Below are positions 15,511 to 23,958 of a DNA stretch of 64,000 bases, in pieces (the stretch's first letter is position 1; each line of letters begins with the position of its first letter). Below the pieces are notes generated by a model that worked only from the letters and a program-made list of their open reading frames with translations, was not told where the DNA came from and ran no database searches. The stretch spans positions 1,054,001-1,118,000 of the forward strand of contig CAVTEM010000007.1 of NCBI GenBank assembly GCA_963733845.1, written 5' to 3'. This DNA comes from DATFQE01 sp963733845. Its GTDB lineage: Bacteria > Actinomycetota > Thermoleophilia > Gaiellales > Gaiellaceae. Both the position numbers and the translations under genes were made by a program.

Positions 15511-16074
15511 TCAGTCGGCGTCGGGCGAGGTGACCGTCACCGTCTTGCGGATCTCGCAGTCGGCGTTGACGACGTCGGACTCGGCCGAGTTGAGCCACAC
15601 GACGTCGCGACCTTCGCCGCAGTTGATCGTGTCGACCATGTCGTCGTTGGCCAGGGCGTGCAGCCGGTCGTTGCCCGGGCCGCCGTTCTCGGTGTCGGCG
15701 CCGCGGCCGACCCAGAGGCGGTCGTTGCCGTCACCGCCGTCGATCGTGTCGTTGCCGTGGCGTCCGCGGATGACGTCGTTGTCGGCGCCGCCGTTCAGCG
15801 TGTCGTTGCCGGGCCCACCCCAGACGTGGTCGTTGCCGCTGCCGGCGTCGACGGTGTCGTCGCCCCAGCCGGCCCAGATGCGATCCCAGCCGCCGAGTGC
15901 ATTGACGGTGTCGTTGCCGCCGCGAGCGAGGAAGCGCTCCGCGGCGTCGCTGCCGGTGAGCACGTCGGCGCGGGGCGTGCCCTTGTGCGTGATGAAGCGA
16001 TGAGCGGCGGCCGCGCTGACCACTGTTGCCCCCATGAGCGCGACCAGTCCGATGACGATGAGCTTGGTCTTCAC
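15511..16074 (-). CDS. Secreted RTX-type calcium-binding repeat protein
   Basis: 187 aa from the GTG at 16074 (GAGGAGG ten bases upstream). A Sec signal peptide KTKLIVIGLVALMGATVVSA is followed by about nine nonapeptide repeats of the GGxGxDxlx type, for example GGPGNDTLNGGADNDVIRG, GGDGNDRLWVGRGADTENGG. Such repeats wind into a beta-roll that binds calcium. The C-terminus VVWLNSAESDVVNADCEIRK carries two Cys with CGEGRD that may form a disulfide. No enzymatic domain, so it may be a structural or matrix protein. Confidence 0.85.
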   Translation of the reverse strand: MKTKLIVIGLVALMGATVVSAAAAHRFITHKGTPRADVLTGSDAAERFLARGGNDTVNALGGWDRIWAGWGDDTVDAGSGNDHVWGGPGNDTLNGGADNDVIRGRHGNDTIDGGDGNDRLWVGRGADTENGGPGNDRLHALANDDMVDTINCGEGRDVVWLNSAESDVVNADCEIRKTVTVTSPDAD

Positions 16075-16188
16075 GGTCCTGTGACCTCCTCGGGAAGCTT
16101 TGCGTCTCGGACTATTCCCGGCCCTCATTAGGCGCCGATGCGCGGTCTGCAAACGTTCTGTAAGGGCGCCTCGGGCAGACTTCGCCGC

Positions 16189-17181
16189 ATGCCCGGCCCG
16201 TACGACCTCCTGCGGACGATCGGCGACCAGCTGCGGCGCAACCCCGCGTCGGAGCCTGCGGTCGACTGGGTGACGGAGCAGTTCGAGTCGCTGCGCCGAC
16301 CGGAGCCGGAGCGCGACCTCGAGGAGCTGCAGGCCGAGCTCGACGCGCTCGTGGGGCTGGAGACCGTGAAGGAGCAGGTGCGCGCGCTGGTCGCGTTCCT
16401 GCAGGTGCAGGCGCGCCGCAAGGAGGCCGGGCTGCCCGAAGTGGCGACCGGCCAGCATCTCGTCTTCCTCGGGAACCCTGGGACCGGCAAGACGACGGTC
16501 GCGCGGCTTCTTGCGGAGATGTACCGCGCGATGGGTCTGCTCAGGAAGGGGCATCTCGTCGAGACCGACCGGGCCGGCCTCGTCGGCCAGTTCGTCGGCA
16601 CCACGGCTCTCAAGACCGACCGCGTGATCCGGCGGGCGCTCGACGGCGTGCTGTTCATCGACGAGGCGTACGCACTCGCGCCGGAGGGGGCCTACCACGA
16701 CTTCGGGCCCGAGGCCGTCGAGACGCTGCTGAAGCGGATGGAGGATTTCCGCCACCGGCTCGTCGTGATCGTCGCCGGCTATCCGCGCCTGATGAACGCC
16801 TTCCTCGACTCGAACCCGGGGCTGCGGTCGCGCTTTGCGCGGGAGATTTCGTTTCCGGACTACTCGACGGACGAGCTGCTCGCGATCACGGCGAAGTTCG
16901 CGGGCGATCACGAGTACGTGCTCGGCGAAGGGAGCGACGAGGTGCTGCGGGCCGTGCTCGGCGGCGCCGTGCGCGGCGAAGGATTCGGGAATGCGCGCTT
17001 CGCGCGGACGCTGTTCGAGCAGGCGCTGAACGCGCAGGCGCTGCGGCTGGCGGAGCGGCTCGACACCGCCGGCCACGACGACTTGATGACGCTGAGCTCC
17101 GAGGACCTCGCCGCCGCCGCACGTGCGCTGGGCGAGGAGCCGGCCCGGTCGCCGCGCTGGCGCCGGAAGCGCGTCTCCTAG
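16189..17181 (+). CDS. AAA+ ATPase, CbbX/SpoVK-like
   Basis: 330 aa from the ATG at 16189. Helical N-terminus, then LDALVGLETVKEQVRALVAF, Walker A GNPGTGKTTVARLLAEMY, RAGLVGQFVGTTALKTDRVI, Walker B GVLFIDEAYALAPEG and the arginine-finger region NPGLRSRFAREISFPDYSTD. This is the CbbX/SpoVK group, whose members remodel protein complexes (CbbX reactivates Rubisco); no Rubisco gene is present here, so the client is unknown. It converges on the PHP gene across repeat family 2 copy A. Confidence 0.88.
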   Translation: MPGPYDLLRTIGDQLRRNPASEPAVDWVTEQFESLRRPEPERDLEELQAELDALVGLETVKEQVRALVAFLQVQARRKEAGLPEVATGQHLVFLGNPGTGKTTVARLLAEMYRAMGLLRKGHLVETDRAGLVGQFVGTTALKTDRVIRRALDGVLFIDEAYALAPEGAYHDFGPEAVETLLKRMEDFRHRLVVIVAGYPRLMNAFLDSNPGLRSRFAREISFPDYSTDELLAITAKFAGDHEYVLGEGSDEVLRAVLGGAVRGEGFGNARFARTLFEQALNAQALRLAERLDTAGHDDLMTLSSEDLAAAARALGEEPARSPRWRRKRVS

Positions 17182-17193
17182 CGAAGGAGAGCC

Positions 17194-17337
17194 TGGCGAA
17201 ACGACGCTGTGACGCCGGGCCGCGCTGCTCGCCCCGAGGCGGCGTCCTCGGTCGCGCCACGCTACGCGTCCCAGCTAGACGGAACGCTCCCTGCGTCCTT
17301 GCCTCGGAACGACCATCGCACCCCGACGACGAGCGAC
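17194..17337 (-). repeat. 144-base dispersed repeat family 2, copy A
   Basis: On the minus strand it runs from GTCGCTCGTCGTCGGGGTGC to TTTCGCCA. Its first ~55 bases are identical to copy B (23959-24102), and the rest is similar with small indels; both are 144 bases. It fills the gap between the convergent CbbX-like and PHP genes. There are no clear terminal inverted repeats and no coding frame I would support. Confidence 0.75.
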
Positions 17338-17357
17338 GTTCCCCCAGACCCTCCCAT

Positions 17358-18092
17358 CTAGGCCGCGACTCGCTCGTCGGTGTCGAGCCGAGTCAGGTAG
17401 ACGGGGAGCTCGGAGCGCAGGTAAGCGACCAGCGTGCGTTCGTCCTTCGCGCACGGCACGAGGGTCTTCCAGCCGCCGAGGTGCTCGAGCCGGTGGAAGT
17501 CGCCGCAGGCGACGAACGGCAGCCGCGCCTCCTCGACCCACGAGAACAGGCGCGTGCGGTTGAACAGCTCGTAGCGGTCGACGAGCGGCCCCAGTCGCTC
17601 GCGATCGTGCGCGAACCGGTGCGTCGTGCGGGCCGCCGAGGCGTCTGCCTCGTCGGCGAACGGGTGCGCGGCGACGATCGCAGCTCCGGCCTGCCGCGCC
17701 GTCGACAGCGCGGCCTCGAGCCCGTCGTCCATCCCGACGAACGTGCGGAGGCCGAGCGCGAGCGCGTGTGCCGCGCAAAGCGGGTCGAGGTCGTTCCACG
17801 TGAGCTCCAGGCCCGGCAGGAGCAGCAGGTCGTAGCGCTCACGGGCCCGGTCCGCCTCGCGGTTCAGCTCGGCGAGGTAGCCGGTGTAGTTGCCGGCGTG
17901 CACCGCCCGTGGCCCGTGCTCCGCCTCCGGTAGCCAGGGGTCGTCTGCGCGGCACGTGTGGTCGGTGACGCAGAGGGCGTCGAAGCCCAGCCCGCCGTAC
18001 AGGTCGACCAGCTCGCGGAGCGTGAGCGTGCCGTCGCTCCACGTCGTGTGCGCGTGGAGCTCGCAGAGGAGGGGAGCGGGCCTTGCTCTCAT
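17358..18092 (-). CDS. PHP-domain metal-dependent hydrolase
   Basis: 244 aa from the ATG at 18092. PHP metal-binding motifs are present in order: CELHAHTTWSDGTLTLRELV (HxH and D), ALCVTDHT, LLLLPGLELTW, AAIVAAHPFAD and VACGDFHRLEHLGG. Members of the group hydrolyse phosphoesters with a trinuclear metal centre; the relatives include CehA-type phosphoesterases and Pol/HisJ-like phosphatases. There is no DNA polymerase module. Substrate unknown. Its end abuts dispersed repeat family 2. Confidence 0.82.
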   Translation of the reverse strand: MRARPAPLLCELHAHTTWSDGTLTLRELVDLYGGLGFDALCVTDHTCRADDPWLPEAEHGPRAVHAGNYTGYLAELNREADRARERYDLLLLPGLELTWNDLDPLCAAHALALGLRTFVGMDDGLEAALSTARQAGAAIVAAHPFADEADASAARTTHRFAHDRERLGPLVDRYELFNRTRLFSWVEEARLPFVACGDFHRLEHLGGWKTLVPCAKDERTLVAYLRSELPVYLTRLDTDERVAA

Positions 18093-18162
18093 CTCTCCGA
18101 AAGCTTCGGCGTAGCAGGCAGTTTTCCGGGCGCCGAGGTGGTCGCCGGGCAGTAACAAGCTG

Positions 18163-18813
18163 GTGAAGCACGCCAGTAGCGATCATGTGCCCGTGCCGAC
18201 CCGCCGACTAGTCGTGCTCGCGATCGCCGGCGCGCTCCCGTTGCTCGCCGCGCTCACAGGGCTGTTCCTCCTGCGCGACTCGGACGCCTCGACGCCCGCC
18301 TACCGTGGCTCGCTGCCACCGGAGGGCTTCGTCGCGCCGGACTTCGCGCTGCGCAGCTACACGGGGAGCGACGTGCGCATGGAAGATCTGCGCGACAAAG
18401 TGGTGGTGCTCACGTTCCTCGACGCGCAGTGCGAGGAATCCTGCCCGGTGATCGCCGCCACGGCACCGCGTGCGCGTGCGCGGCTCGCCCCCGACGAACG
18501 GGAGCGAGTCGCCTTCATCGCGGTCTCGACGGATCCGGTCGAGGACACGCCGGCCGCGGTGCGCGCCTTCCTGCGCCGCTACAGGGCCGACGGCGAGCTC
18601 GAGTACCTGATCGCACCGACGGCCGAGCTGCGCCGCGTCTGGCGCGAGTACGGCGTCCTCCCGTCCGAGACGAGCGGCTCGGACAACCTGCACTCCGCGC
18701 CCGTTCGGATCTATGCGCCTGGGGGCGAGTGGGTCACGACGCTCAGCGCGGGAGCCGAGTTGACGCCTCGAAACCTCGCGCACGACATCCAGGTCGCAAT
18801 GGACGAGAAGTGA
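18163..18813 (+). CDS. SCO1/SenC-family copper chaperone-like protein
   Basis: 216 aa. An N-terminal membrane anchor (LVVLAIAGALPLLAALTGLF) precedes a thioredoxin-fold domain: APDFALRSYTGSDVRMEDLR, LTFLDAQCEESCPVIAATAP (the CxxxC copper site) and DNLHSAPVRIY with the third ligand His. SCO proteins insert copper into the CuA site of cytochrome c oxidase or act as thiol-disulfide reductases. No oxidase genes are in the window. The start is the GTG at 18163; an alternative GTG lies at 18187. Confidence 0.88.
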   Translation: MKHASSDHVPVPTRRLVVLAIAGALPLLAALTGLFLLRDSDASTPAYRGSLPPEGFVAPDFALRSYTGSDVRMEDLRDKVVVLTFLDAQCEESCPVIAATAPRARARLAPDERERVAFIAVSTDPVEDTPAAVRAFLRRYRADGELEYLIAPTAELRRVWREYGVLPSETSGSDNLHSAPVRIYAPGGEWVTTLSAGAELTPRNLAHDIQVAMDEK

Positions 18814-18874
18814 GTTTGCGAGTTAATTCGCCGGCGTAGCCGAAGGACTTCTACAGCAACTTCGCCGTCCTCGG

Positions 18875-19756
18875 TCAGGGGCGGTCTGCGAGGGCCCGCC
18901 GCGCCGCCTCGTCGAACGGCGTCGGCTCGAACGGGACGATCCGCCGGATCCGGTCGTTCTTCGCGACCGTCTCCACGCTCAGGCCCTCGACGAGCGGTCG
19001 CGCGACGGAGGCCTTCACCGGGGTGACGAGGTGGAGCCAGTACGAGGAGAGCCGGGGGCTCAGGACCGGCACCTCGACGATCGCCCGCCTCTTGCCGCGC
19101 AGGCGGGCCACTCGCTCGATCATCTCGCGGTAGGTCATCACCTCAGGGCCGCCCAGGTCGAAGGTCTCGCCAGAGGTGTCCTCCCGGCCGGCCACGCCCG
19201 CGAGGTAGGCCACCACGTCGGCGAGCGCGATCGGCTGGGTCGGCGTCGACACCCAGCGGGGAGCCACCATCACCGGCAGGCGGTCGACGAGCGCGACGAT
19301 GGTCTGGAACGCCGCGCTGCCGCGGCCGACGACGACGGCCGCCCGGAGCGTCGTGACCGGAACGCCGCCCGCGGCCAGCAGTCGGGCAGTCTCGTGCCGG
19401 CTGCGTAGGTGCGCGGACAGGTCGGACGACTCGTCGCCGAGCCCGCCGAGGTAGACGAGCTGGCGCACACCGGCGCGCTCAGCTTCGCGTGCCACCGTCT
19501 CGGCCGCCCGGGCGTCGCGCTCTTCGAAGTCGTTCGCGCCGAGCGAGTGCACGAGGTAATAGACGACCTCGGCGCCCGCGAGCGCAGGGCTTACACCCTC
19601 CGGGTCGAGGACGTCTGCCTGAGCCCACGTCACGCCCGCCTCGTCGCGGGGTCGGCGTGAGACCGCAACCACGTCGTGCTCGCGGGAGAGCTCCGGTAGG
19701 AGCGCTCGGCCGATCATGCCGGTGGCGCCGAGGACGACGACCCTCATCCCGGACAT
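18875..19756 (-). CDS. NAD(P)-binding SDR-like protein (YbjT/NDUFA9-like)
   Basis: 293 aa from the ATG at 19756 (a second ATG is three codons in). MRVVVLGATGMIGRALLPEL is the GxxGxxG Rossmann motif of atypical SDRs; VYYLVHSLGANDFEERD, VRQLVYLGGLGDES, TTLRAAVVVGRGSAAFQ and FDLGGPEVMTYREMI are typical of the YbjT group. The catalytic YxxxK is not evident, so it may act as an NAD(P)H-binding or quinone-related protein. It is divergent from the photolyase gene with only 13 bases between, so the promoters overlap. Confidence 0.82.
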   Translation of the reverse strand: MSGMRVVVLGATGMIGRALLPELSREHDVVAVSRRPRDEAGVTWAQADVLDPEGVSPALAGAEVVYYLVHSLGANDFEERDARAAETVAREAERAGVRQLVYLGGLGDESSDLSAHLRSRHETARLLAAGGVPVTTLRAAVVVGRGSAAFQTIVALVDRLPVMVAPRWVSTPTQPIALADVVAYLAGVAGREDTSGETFDLGGPEVMTYREMIERVARLRGKRRAIVEVPVLSPRLSSYWLHLVTPVKASVARPLVEGLSVETVAKNDRIRRIVPFEPTPFDEAARRALADRP

Positions 19757-19769
19757 AAGGTAGACGCGA

Positions 19770-21116
19770 ATGGACGGCGCCCTCGTCCTCTTCACCCGCG
19801 ACCTGCGCGTGCACGACCAGCCGGCGCTTGCTGCGGCCACCCGGTCGTCGGAGTGCTTGACGCCGGTGTTCGTCCTCGACGACGGCATCCTGGACAGCGA
19901 CTTCGCGCGTCCGAACCGCGTCGTCTTCCTGCTCGAGGCGCTCGCCGACCTGGACGTCTCGCTCCGGGGGTTGGGGGCGCGGCTCGTCCTGCGTCGCGGG
20001 GACGTCGTGCGCGAGACGGTCCGACTCGCTCGTGAGGTCGGGGCGGGCGCGGTCTTCGCGAGCGAGGACGTCAGCGCCTACGCCCGCAGGCGCGAACGGC
20101 GCCTCGAGTCGGCGCTCGCAGCCGAACGGATCGAACTGCGGCTCCTGCCCGGTGTCACGGTCGTGCCGCCGCGGGACCTCGCGCCGTCCGGCGGCGACCA
20201 CTATCGCGTGTTCGGCGCCTTCCATCGGGCCTGGCTCGAGCACCCGCGCCGGGGCGTCGAAGCTCCGTCGCGGCTACGCGGGCGTGACGCAGAGTCCGTG
20301 CGCATGCCCCGCCTCGCCGAGCTCGTCGACGGCGCACCTTCGCCCGAGCTCCCGCGCGGGGGCGAGAAGGCCGGGAGGACGCGGCTGGAGTCGTGGCTCG
20401 CGAACGGCCTCGCCGTCTACGCGGAGGGGGCGGACGACCTCGGCGCCGACGCGAGCTCGCGCCTGTCGCCGTACCTCCATTTCGGCTGCCTGTCACCGCT
20501 CGAGGTCGCAGAGCGCGCCGGCGCGAGCGAGGCCTTCGTCCGGCAGCTCTGCTGGCGCGACTTCTACCACCAGCTGCTCGCCGCCAACCCCGATCTCCCG
20601 CGCGCCGACCTGCGGCCCCGCGGCGACCGCTGGCACGAGGACCACGACGCCCTCGCCGCGTGGCGCGAGGGCCGGACGGGCGTGCCCATCGTGGACGCCG
20701 GCATGCGGCAGCTCGCGTGGGAGGGTTGGATGCACAACCGCGCGCGGCTCCTGGTCGCCTCGTTCCTGGTCAAGGATCTGTACGTCGACTGGCGCGAGGG
20801 TGCGCGGCATTTCTTCGACCTGCTCGTCGACGGCGACGTCGCCAACAACGCGGGCAACTGGCAGTGGGTTGCCGGCACCGGGACCGACTCGCGGCCAAAT
20901 CGGGTGTTCAACCCGCTCCGGCAGGCGAAGCGCTTCGATCCGAACGGGGAGTACGTGCGCCGCTACGTCCCCGAGCTCGGATCGATCGGGGGTGCGGCGG
21001 TACACGAGCCGTGGCGCCTCGAGCCGGCCGCGGCCGGCGACTATCCCCCGCCGCTCGTCGTGCACGACGAGGCGGTTCGCCGATTCCGCGAGCGTAGGGC
21101 CGCCGCCTCCCGCTAG
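19770..21116 (+). CDS. phrB: Deoxyribodipyrimidine photolyase (class I CPD type)
   Basis: 448 aa. The N-terminal alpha/beta domain begins LVLFTRDLRVHDQPALAAAT. The C-terminal FAD-binding helical domain has RLSPYLHFGCLSPLEVAE, FVRQLCWRDFYHQLLAANPD, GVPIVDAGMRQLAWEGWMHN, RARLLVASFLVKDLYVDWRE and DVANNAGNWQWVAGTGTDS. It repairs UV-induced cyclobutane dimers using blue light. Its stop overlaps the convergent MerR-B12 gene by four bases, placing it in a probable light-response cluster. Confidence 0.93.
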   Translation: MDGALVLFTRDLRVHDQPALAAATRSSECLTPVFVLDDGILDSDFARPNRVVFLLEALADLDVSLRGLGARLVLRRGDVVRETVRLAREVGAGAVFASEDVSAYARRRERRLESALAAERIELRLLPGVTVVPPRDLAPSGGDHYRVFGAFHRAWLEHPRRGVEAPSRLRGRDAESVRMPRLAELVDGAPSPELPRGGEKAGRTRLESWLANGLAVYAEGADDLGADASSRLSPYLHFGCLSPLEVAERAGASEAFVRQLCWRDFYHQLLAANPDLPRADLRPRGDRWHEDHDALAAWREGRTGVPIVDAGMRQLAWEGWMHNRARLLVASFLVKDLYVDWREGARHFFDLLVDGDVANNAGNWQWVAGTGTDSRPNRVFNPLRQAKRFDPNGEYVRRYVPELGSIGGAAVHEPWRLEPAAAGDYPPPLVVHDEAVRRFRERRAAASR

Positions 21117-21985
21117 GCCGGCACGAGCGCGTCGGCCGCTGAGACCGGGTCTCCTTCGAGCAGCCGGCCGCCGACGCTCTCGGCGATCGCCGCATCCGCA
21201 CCGGCGCCGGCCAGGGCGAGCGGTGCGATCTCGGCCAGCGCCCGCAGGGCCTCGGTGTTCGAGGAGAAGCGCCGTCGCGTCATGGCGGCGACGACGACGA
21301 GGTCCGGATCGATCGCCCTGGCCGTCTCCGCGAGATCGCCGACTGGTGTGTCCTGGCCGAGGAAGGTCACGCGCCAGCCGCGTGCGCTGACGGCGAGGCC
21401 GAACGCGATCAACCCGAGGTCGTGCAGCTCGCCGGGTGCGCCCGCCACGAGTACGCGTGGACCGACCCCTTGGTCCCAGCCGCGGGCGAGGCCGAGCAGG
21501 CGACCGCGCAAGAGGCCGCTCGCGTAGTGCTCCTGCGCGACCGAGACCTCGCCGCGCGCCCAGCGCTCGCCGAGCTCGCGGAGGTAGGGGAGCAACACCT
21601 CGCGGAGGATGGTGTCGAGCGTGAACCGCGCGAGCAGGCCGTCGATGACGGTGTGGGCCTCGGGCTCGTCGAACTCGTCGAGTGCTGCGCGCAGGCGGTC
21701 GAGCGCCTCGGCAGGTGAGGCGGACGGCGGGGCAGGCGCCTCCTCGGCCGGGCGTTCTCCGGAGAGGGCGAGCCGTGCGGCCTCGGCGGCCGACACCCCG
21801 TGGTCCAGATGCACCTGCATCAGCCGCACGCGCTCCTCGTCTTCGCGGCCGTAGAGGCGGAAGCCGCCGTTCGAGCGCTCGGGTCGGAGGAGCCCGTACC
21901 GCCGCTCCCACGCGCGCAGCAGCTCGGCGCTGACGCCGGAGCGGCGGCTCAGCTCGCCGATGCGCAGGTGCGGACGGGGGCTCAT
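21113..21985 (-). CDS. MerR-family regulator with cobalamin-binding domain (CarH/LitR-like photoreceptor)
   Basis: 290 aa from the ATG at 21985. Residues 1-75 are a MerR HTH: LRIGELSRRSGVSAELLRAW, ERRYGLLRPERSNGGFRLYG. Next is a helical B12-binding-2 domain (WARGEVSVAQEHYASGLLRG with the E-H motif) and then a Rossmann B12 domain, APGELHDLGLIAFGLAVSAR, whose ExHxxG supplies the lower His ligand. CarH/LitR proteins bind adenosylcobalamin in the dark, repress as tetramers and release DNA when light cleaves the Co-C bond. The neighbouring photolyase supports that role. Confidence 0.87.
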   Translation of the reverse strand: MSPRPHLRIGELSRRSGVSAELLRAWERRYGLLRPERSNGGFRLYGREDEERVRLMQVHLDHGVSAAEAARLALSGERPAEEAPAPPSASPAEALDRLRAALDEFDEPEAHTVIDGLLARFTLDTILREVLLPYLRELGERWARGEVSVAQEHYASGLLRGRLLGLARGWDQGVGPRVLVAGAPGELHDLGLIAFGLAVSARGWRVTFLGQDTPVGDLAETARAIDPDLVVVAAMTRRRFSSNTEALRALAEIAPLALAGAGADAAIAESVGGRLLEGDPVSAADALVPA

Positions 21986-22045
21986 CCCGTCTGAGTGTAC
22001 AGACTCTGAACAAACATTTGACACACGACTACATCTCTGTACAAT
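21986..22045. promoter_or_regulatory. Divergent promoter region of the MerR-B12 gene and DUF378 gene
   Basis: On the plus strand TTGACA (22018-22023), a 16-base spacer and TACAAT (22040-22045) make a near-consensus promoter. On the minus strand TACACT lies eight bases from the MerR ATG, consistent with a leaderless transcript. Two GTACA-containing words, GAGTGTACAGACTC (around 21999) and CTCTGTACAATCC (around 22041), flank the -35 and overlap the -10; they are candidate operators for the regulator. Confidence 0.6.
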
Positions 22046-22081
22046 CCCTCGACATAATCTCGACAAAGAAGGAGGGAACAA

Positions 22082-22321
22082 GTGAAGAGAATCGATTTTC
22101 TGGCCGCCACGCTCGTCATCGTCGGTGGCCTCAACTGGGGGCTCGTCGCGATCGCCGAGTTCGACCTCGTGGCCGCGCTCGTCGGCCTGGAGTTCGGCGA
22201 GACCAACGCTGTCAGCCGCGTCGTGTACGGCCTCGTCGGCCTGTCCGCCGCTTACCAGATCGCCCAGCAGAGTGCAATCCGGCGCCGCTGGAGCCGTGAA
22301 CCCAACTTGACCACCGCCTAA
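22082..22321 (+). CDS. DUF378 family small membrane protein
   Basis: 79 aa from the GTG at 22082, preceded by AAGAAGGAGGGAACAA. MKRIDFLAATLVIVGGLNWG and LVAIAEFDLVAALVG are the conserved DUF378 opening, followed by a second hydrophobic segment VVYGLVGLSAAYQIA. Function unknown. Followed 18 bases later by the fasciclin gene, and transcribed from the strong divergent promoter opposite the MerR-B12 regulator. Confidence 0.88.
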   Translation: MKRIDFLAATLVIVGGLNWGLVAIAEFDLVAALVGLEFGETNAVSRVVYGLVGLSAAYQIAQQSAIRRRWSREPNLTTA

Positions 22322-22339
22322 GAGTCCGAAGGAGAACAC

Positions 22340-22870
22340 ATGACCGCTCAGATCCGGAACATCTCACTCCCCGTCGCAGCGCTCGCCGCTGCCCTGTTCG
22401 CGGCGTTTGCGTTCGCCGCCGGCAGTACCGCAACCCCCGCCGAGGCGGCCCCGGCCGCGTCCAAGAACATCGTCCAGACGGCCGTCGCTGCCGGACAGTT
22501 CAAGACCCTCGTGGCCCTGGTCAAGAAGGCCGGCCTTGCGGGCGCGCTGTCGGGGAGCGGCAAGCTGACAGTTTTCGCTCCGACCGACGCTGCCTTCAAG
22601 CAGGTGCCGAAGGCGACGCTGGCCAAGCTCGGCCGGGATCGCGCTCTGCTCAAGAGCGTGCTGCTCTACCACGTCGCCAAGGGCAACGTGAAGGCCGCCC
22701 AGGTAATCAAGCTGAAGTCGGCGCCGACGCTGAACGGGCAGCGCGTACGCATTGCGGTGCGCAACGGCAGCGTCTACCTGAACGGCAACGCGCGCGTGGT
22801 CAAGACGGACATCGGTGCCTCTAACGGCACTATCCACGTGATCAACCGCGTGCTGATTCCGGCGAGCTAG
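22340..22870 (+). CDS. Secreted fasciclin (FAS1) domain protein
   Basis: 176 aa. A Sec signal peptide (ISLPVAALAAALFAAFAFAA) is followed by one FAS1 domain: NIVQTAVAAGQFKTLVALVK, SGKLTVFAPTDAAFKQVPKA, LLYHVAKGNVKAAQVIKL, GTIHVINRVLIP. FAS1 proteins mediate adhesion or bind hydrophobic ligands at the cell surface; some bind carotenoids, which would suit a light-responsive gene set, but that is speculative. AAGGAGA precedes the ATG. A strong terminator follows. Confidence 0.92.
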   Translation: MTAQIRNISLPVAALAAALFAAFAFAAGSTATPAEAAPAASKNIVQTAVAAGQFKTLVALVKKAGLAGALSGSGKLTVFAPTDAAFKQVPKATLAKLGRDRALLKSVLLYHVAKGNVKAAQVIKLKSAPTLNGQRVRIAVRNGSVYLNGNARVVKTDIGASNGTIHVINRVLIPAS

Positions 22871-22884
22871 CGCTTGCCGGCTCG

Positions 22885-22917
22885 GGGCGCGATCCCCGCA
22901 GTGCGGGGATCGCGCCC
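22885..22917. terminator. Perfect 15-bp terminator hairpin
   Basis: GGGCGCGATCCCCGC (22885-22899), loop AGT, GCGGGGATCGCGCCC (22903-22917), then TTCC. It lies between the convergent fasciclin and epimerase genes and can serve both. Confidence 0.85.
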
Positions 22918-22924
22918 TTCCGCC

Positions 22925-23929
22925 TCAACGGAGCAGGAAGCCGGTGCCCAGGGGGTCGCCGGCCTCGAGCACGAACTCGTGACGGCCGGTTCGGTGCGCG
23001 CTGCCCGAGATCTCGGTCACGACTGCCGTGCGGCCTGCGACCCGGGTCTCCTCGACGATCTGTCCCTCGAACTCCGTGCCGACGATGCTCAGGTGCCGCA
23101 GGGCCTCACCGAGCCCGAGGCGCCCCTGCCGGTGCAGGACCGCGAGCCGCGCCGAGGTTCCGCTCCCGCACGGCGAGCGGTCGACCTCCCCGTCGGCGAA
23201 CACCGTGACGTTCCGTTGCGTGAGCGGGCTCTCACCCTCCTCCGCAAAGAAGATCACGCCGTAGACGTCTCGCAGCTCGGGCTCCTCGGGGTGGACGATC
23301 TCGCCGCGGGCCTCGAGCGTGCGCTTGAGCTCGCGGCCGAGCTCGATCAGCGGCGGCAGGCTGCCGGCGTCGACGCCGAGCCCAACGTCTGCCGCCCGGA
23401 CGCTCGCGTAGAACGCCCCGCCGTAAGCGACGTCGACGGTGAGCGCGCCGCGGCTCGTCTCCAGCTCGACCTCCTGCTCGTGCACGAACGAGGGCACGTT
23501 GCGAAACCGGGCTTGCTCCACCCGTCCGTCCCGCACGCTGGCGGTCACGGGCAGCGTGCCGGAGGGCACGTCGATCCTCAGCTCGGTCTCGGGCACGCGC
23601 GATGCGAGCAGGCCCGACTCCAGCGCGTAGGTGGCGAGCGCGATCGTCCCGTGGCCGCAGGCGGTGCTGAAGCCGGCGTTGTGGAAGAAGAGCACGCCGA
23701 GGTCGCTGCCGGGCGCGACCGCCTCCGTGACGAAGCAGCCGTACATGTCCGCGTGGCCACGGGGCTCGTTGACGAGCAGTGCCCGCACGTCGTCGAGCCG
23801 CTCCTGCGCGAAGCGGCGCTTCTCGAGGATGGTCGCGCCCGGGATCGGCTCCACACCGCCGGTGACGATCCGGAAGGGCTCACCGGCGGTGTGGTAGTCG
23901 ACTGTGGTGACGACCAGCCGCTCGTCCAC
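22925..23929 (-). CDS. Proline racemase family protein (probable 4-hydroxyproline 2-epimerase)
   Basis: 334 aa. Both catalytic cysteines of the family are present: FSTACGHGTIALATY and DRSPCGSGTSARLAVL, so it is a racemase/epimerase rather than the Thr/Ser-containing dehydratase group. TTVDYHTAGEPFRIVTGGVE and HADMYGCFVT are family signatures. Two-base epimerisation of proline or 4-hydroxyproline cannot be distinguished reliably by eye. No hydroxyproline catabolic genes lie beside it. It acts in the cytosol. Confidence 0.85.
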   Translation of the reverse strand: MDERLVVTTVDYHTAGEPFRIVTGGVEPIPGATILEKRRFAQERLDDVRALLVNEPRGHADMYGCFVTEAVAPGSDLGVLFFHNAGFSTACGHGTIALATYALESGLLASRVPETELRIDVPSGTLPVTASVRDGRVEQARFRNVPSFVHEQEVELETSRGALTVDVAYGGAFYASVRAADVGLGVDAGSLPPLIELGRELKRTLEARGEIVHPEEPELRDVYGVIFFAEEGESPLTQRNVTVFADGEVDRSPCGSGTSARLAVLHRQGRLGLGEALRHLSIVGTEFEGQIVEETRVAGRTAVVTEISGSAHRTGRHEFVLEAGDPLGTGFLLR

Positions 23930-23958
23930 GCGGCGATCTTAGGAGGGCTTGGCGGGAT

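Noticed and set aside
15560..15960. Short tandem repeats resembling a CRISPR or VNTR array
   Set aside because: They are degenerate coding repeats of the RTX nonapeptide, with no uniform repeat or spacers.
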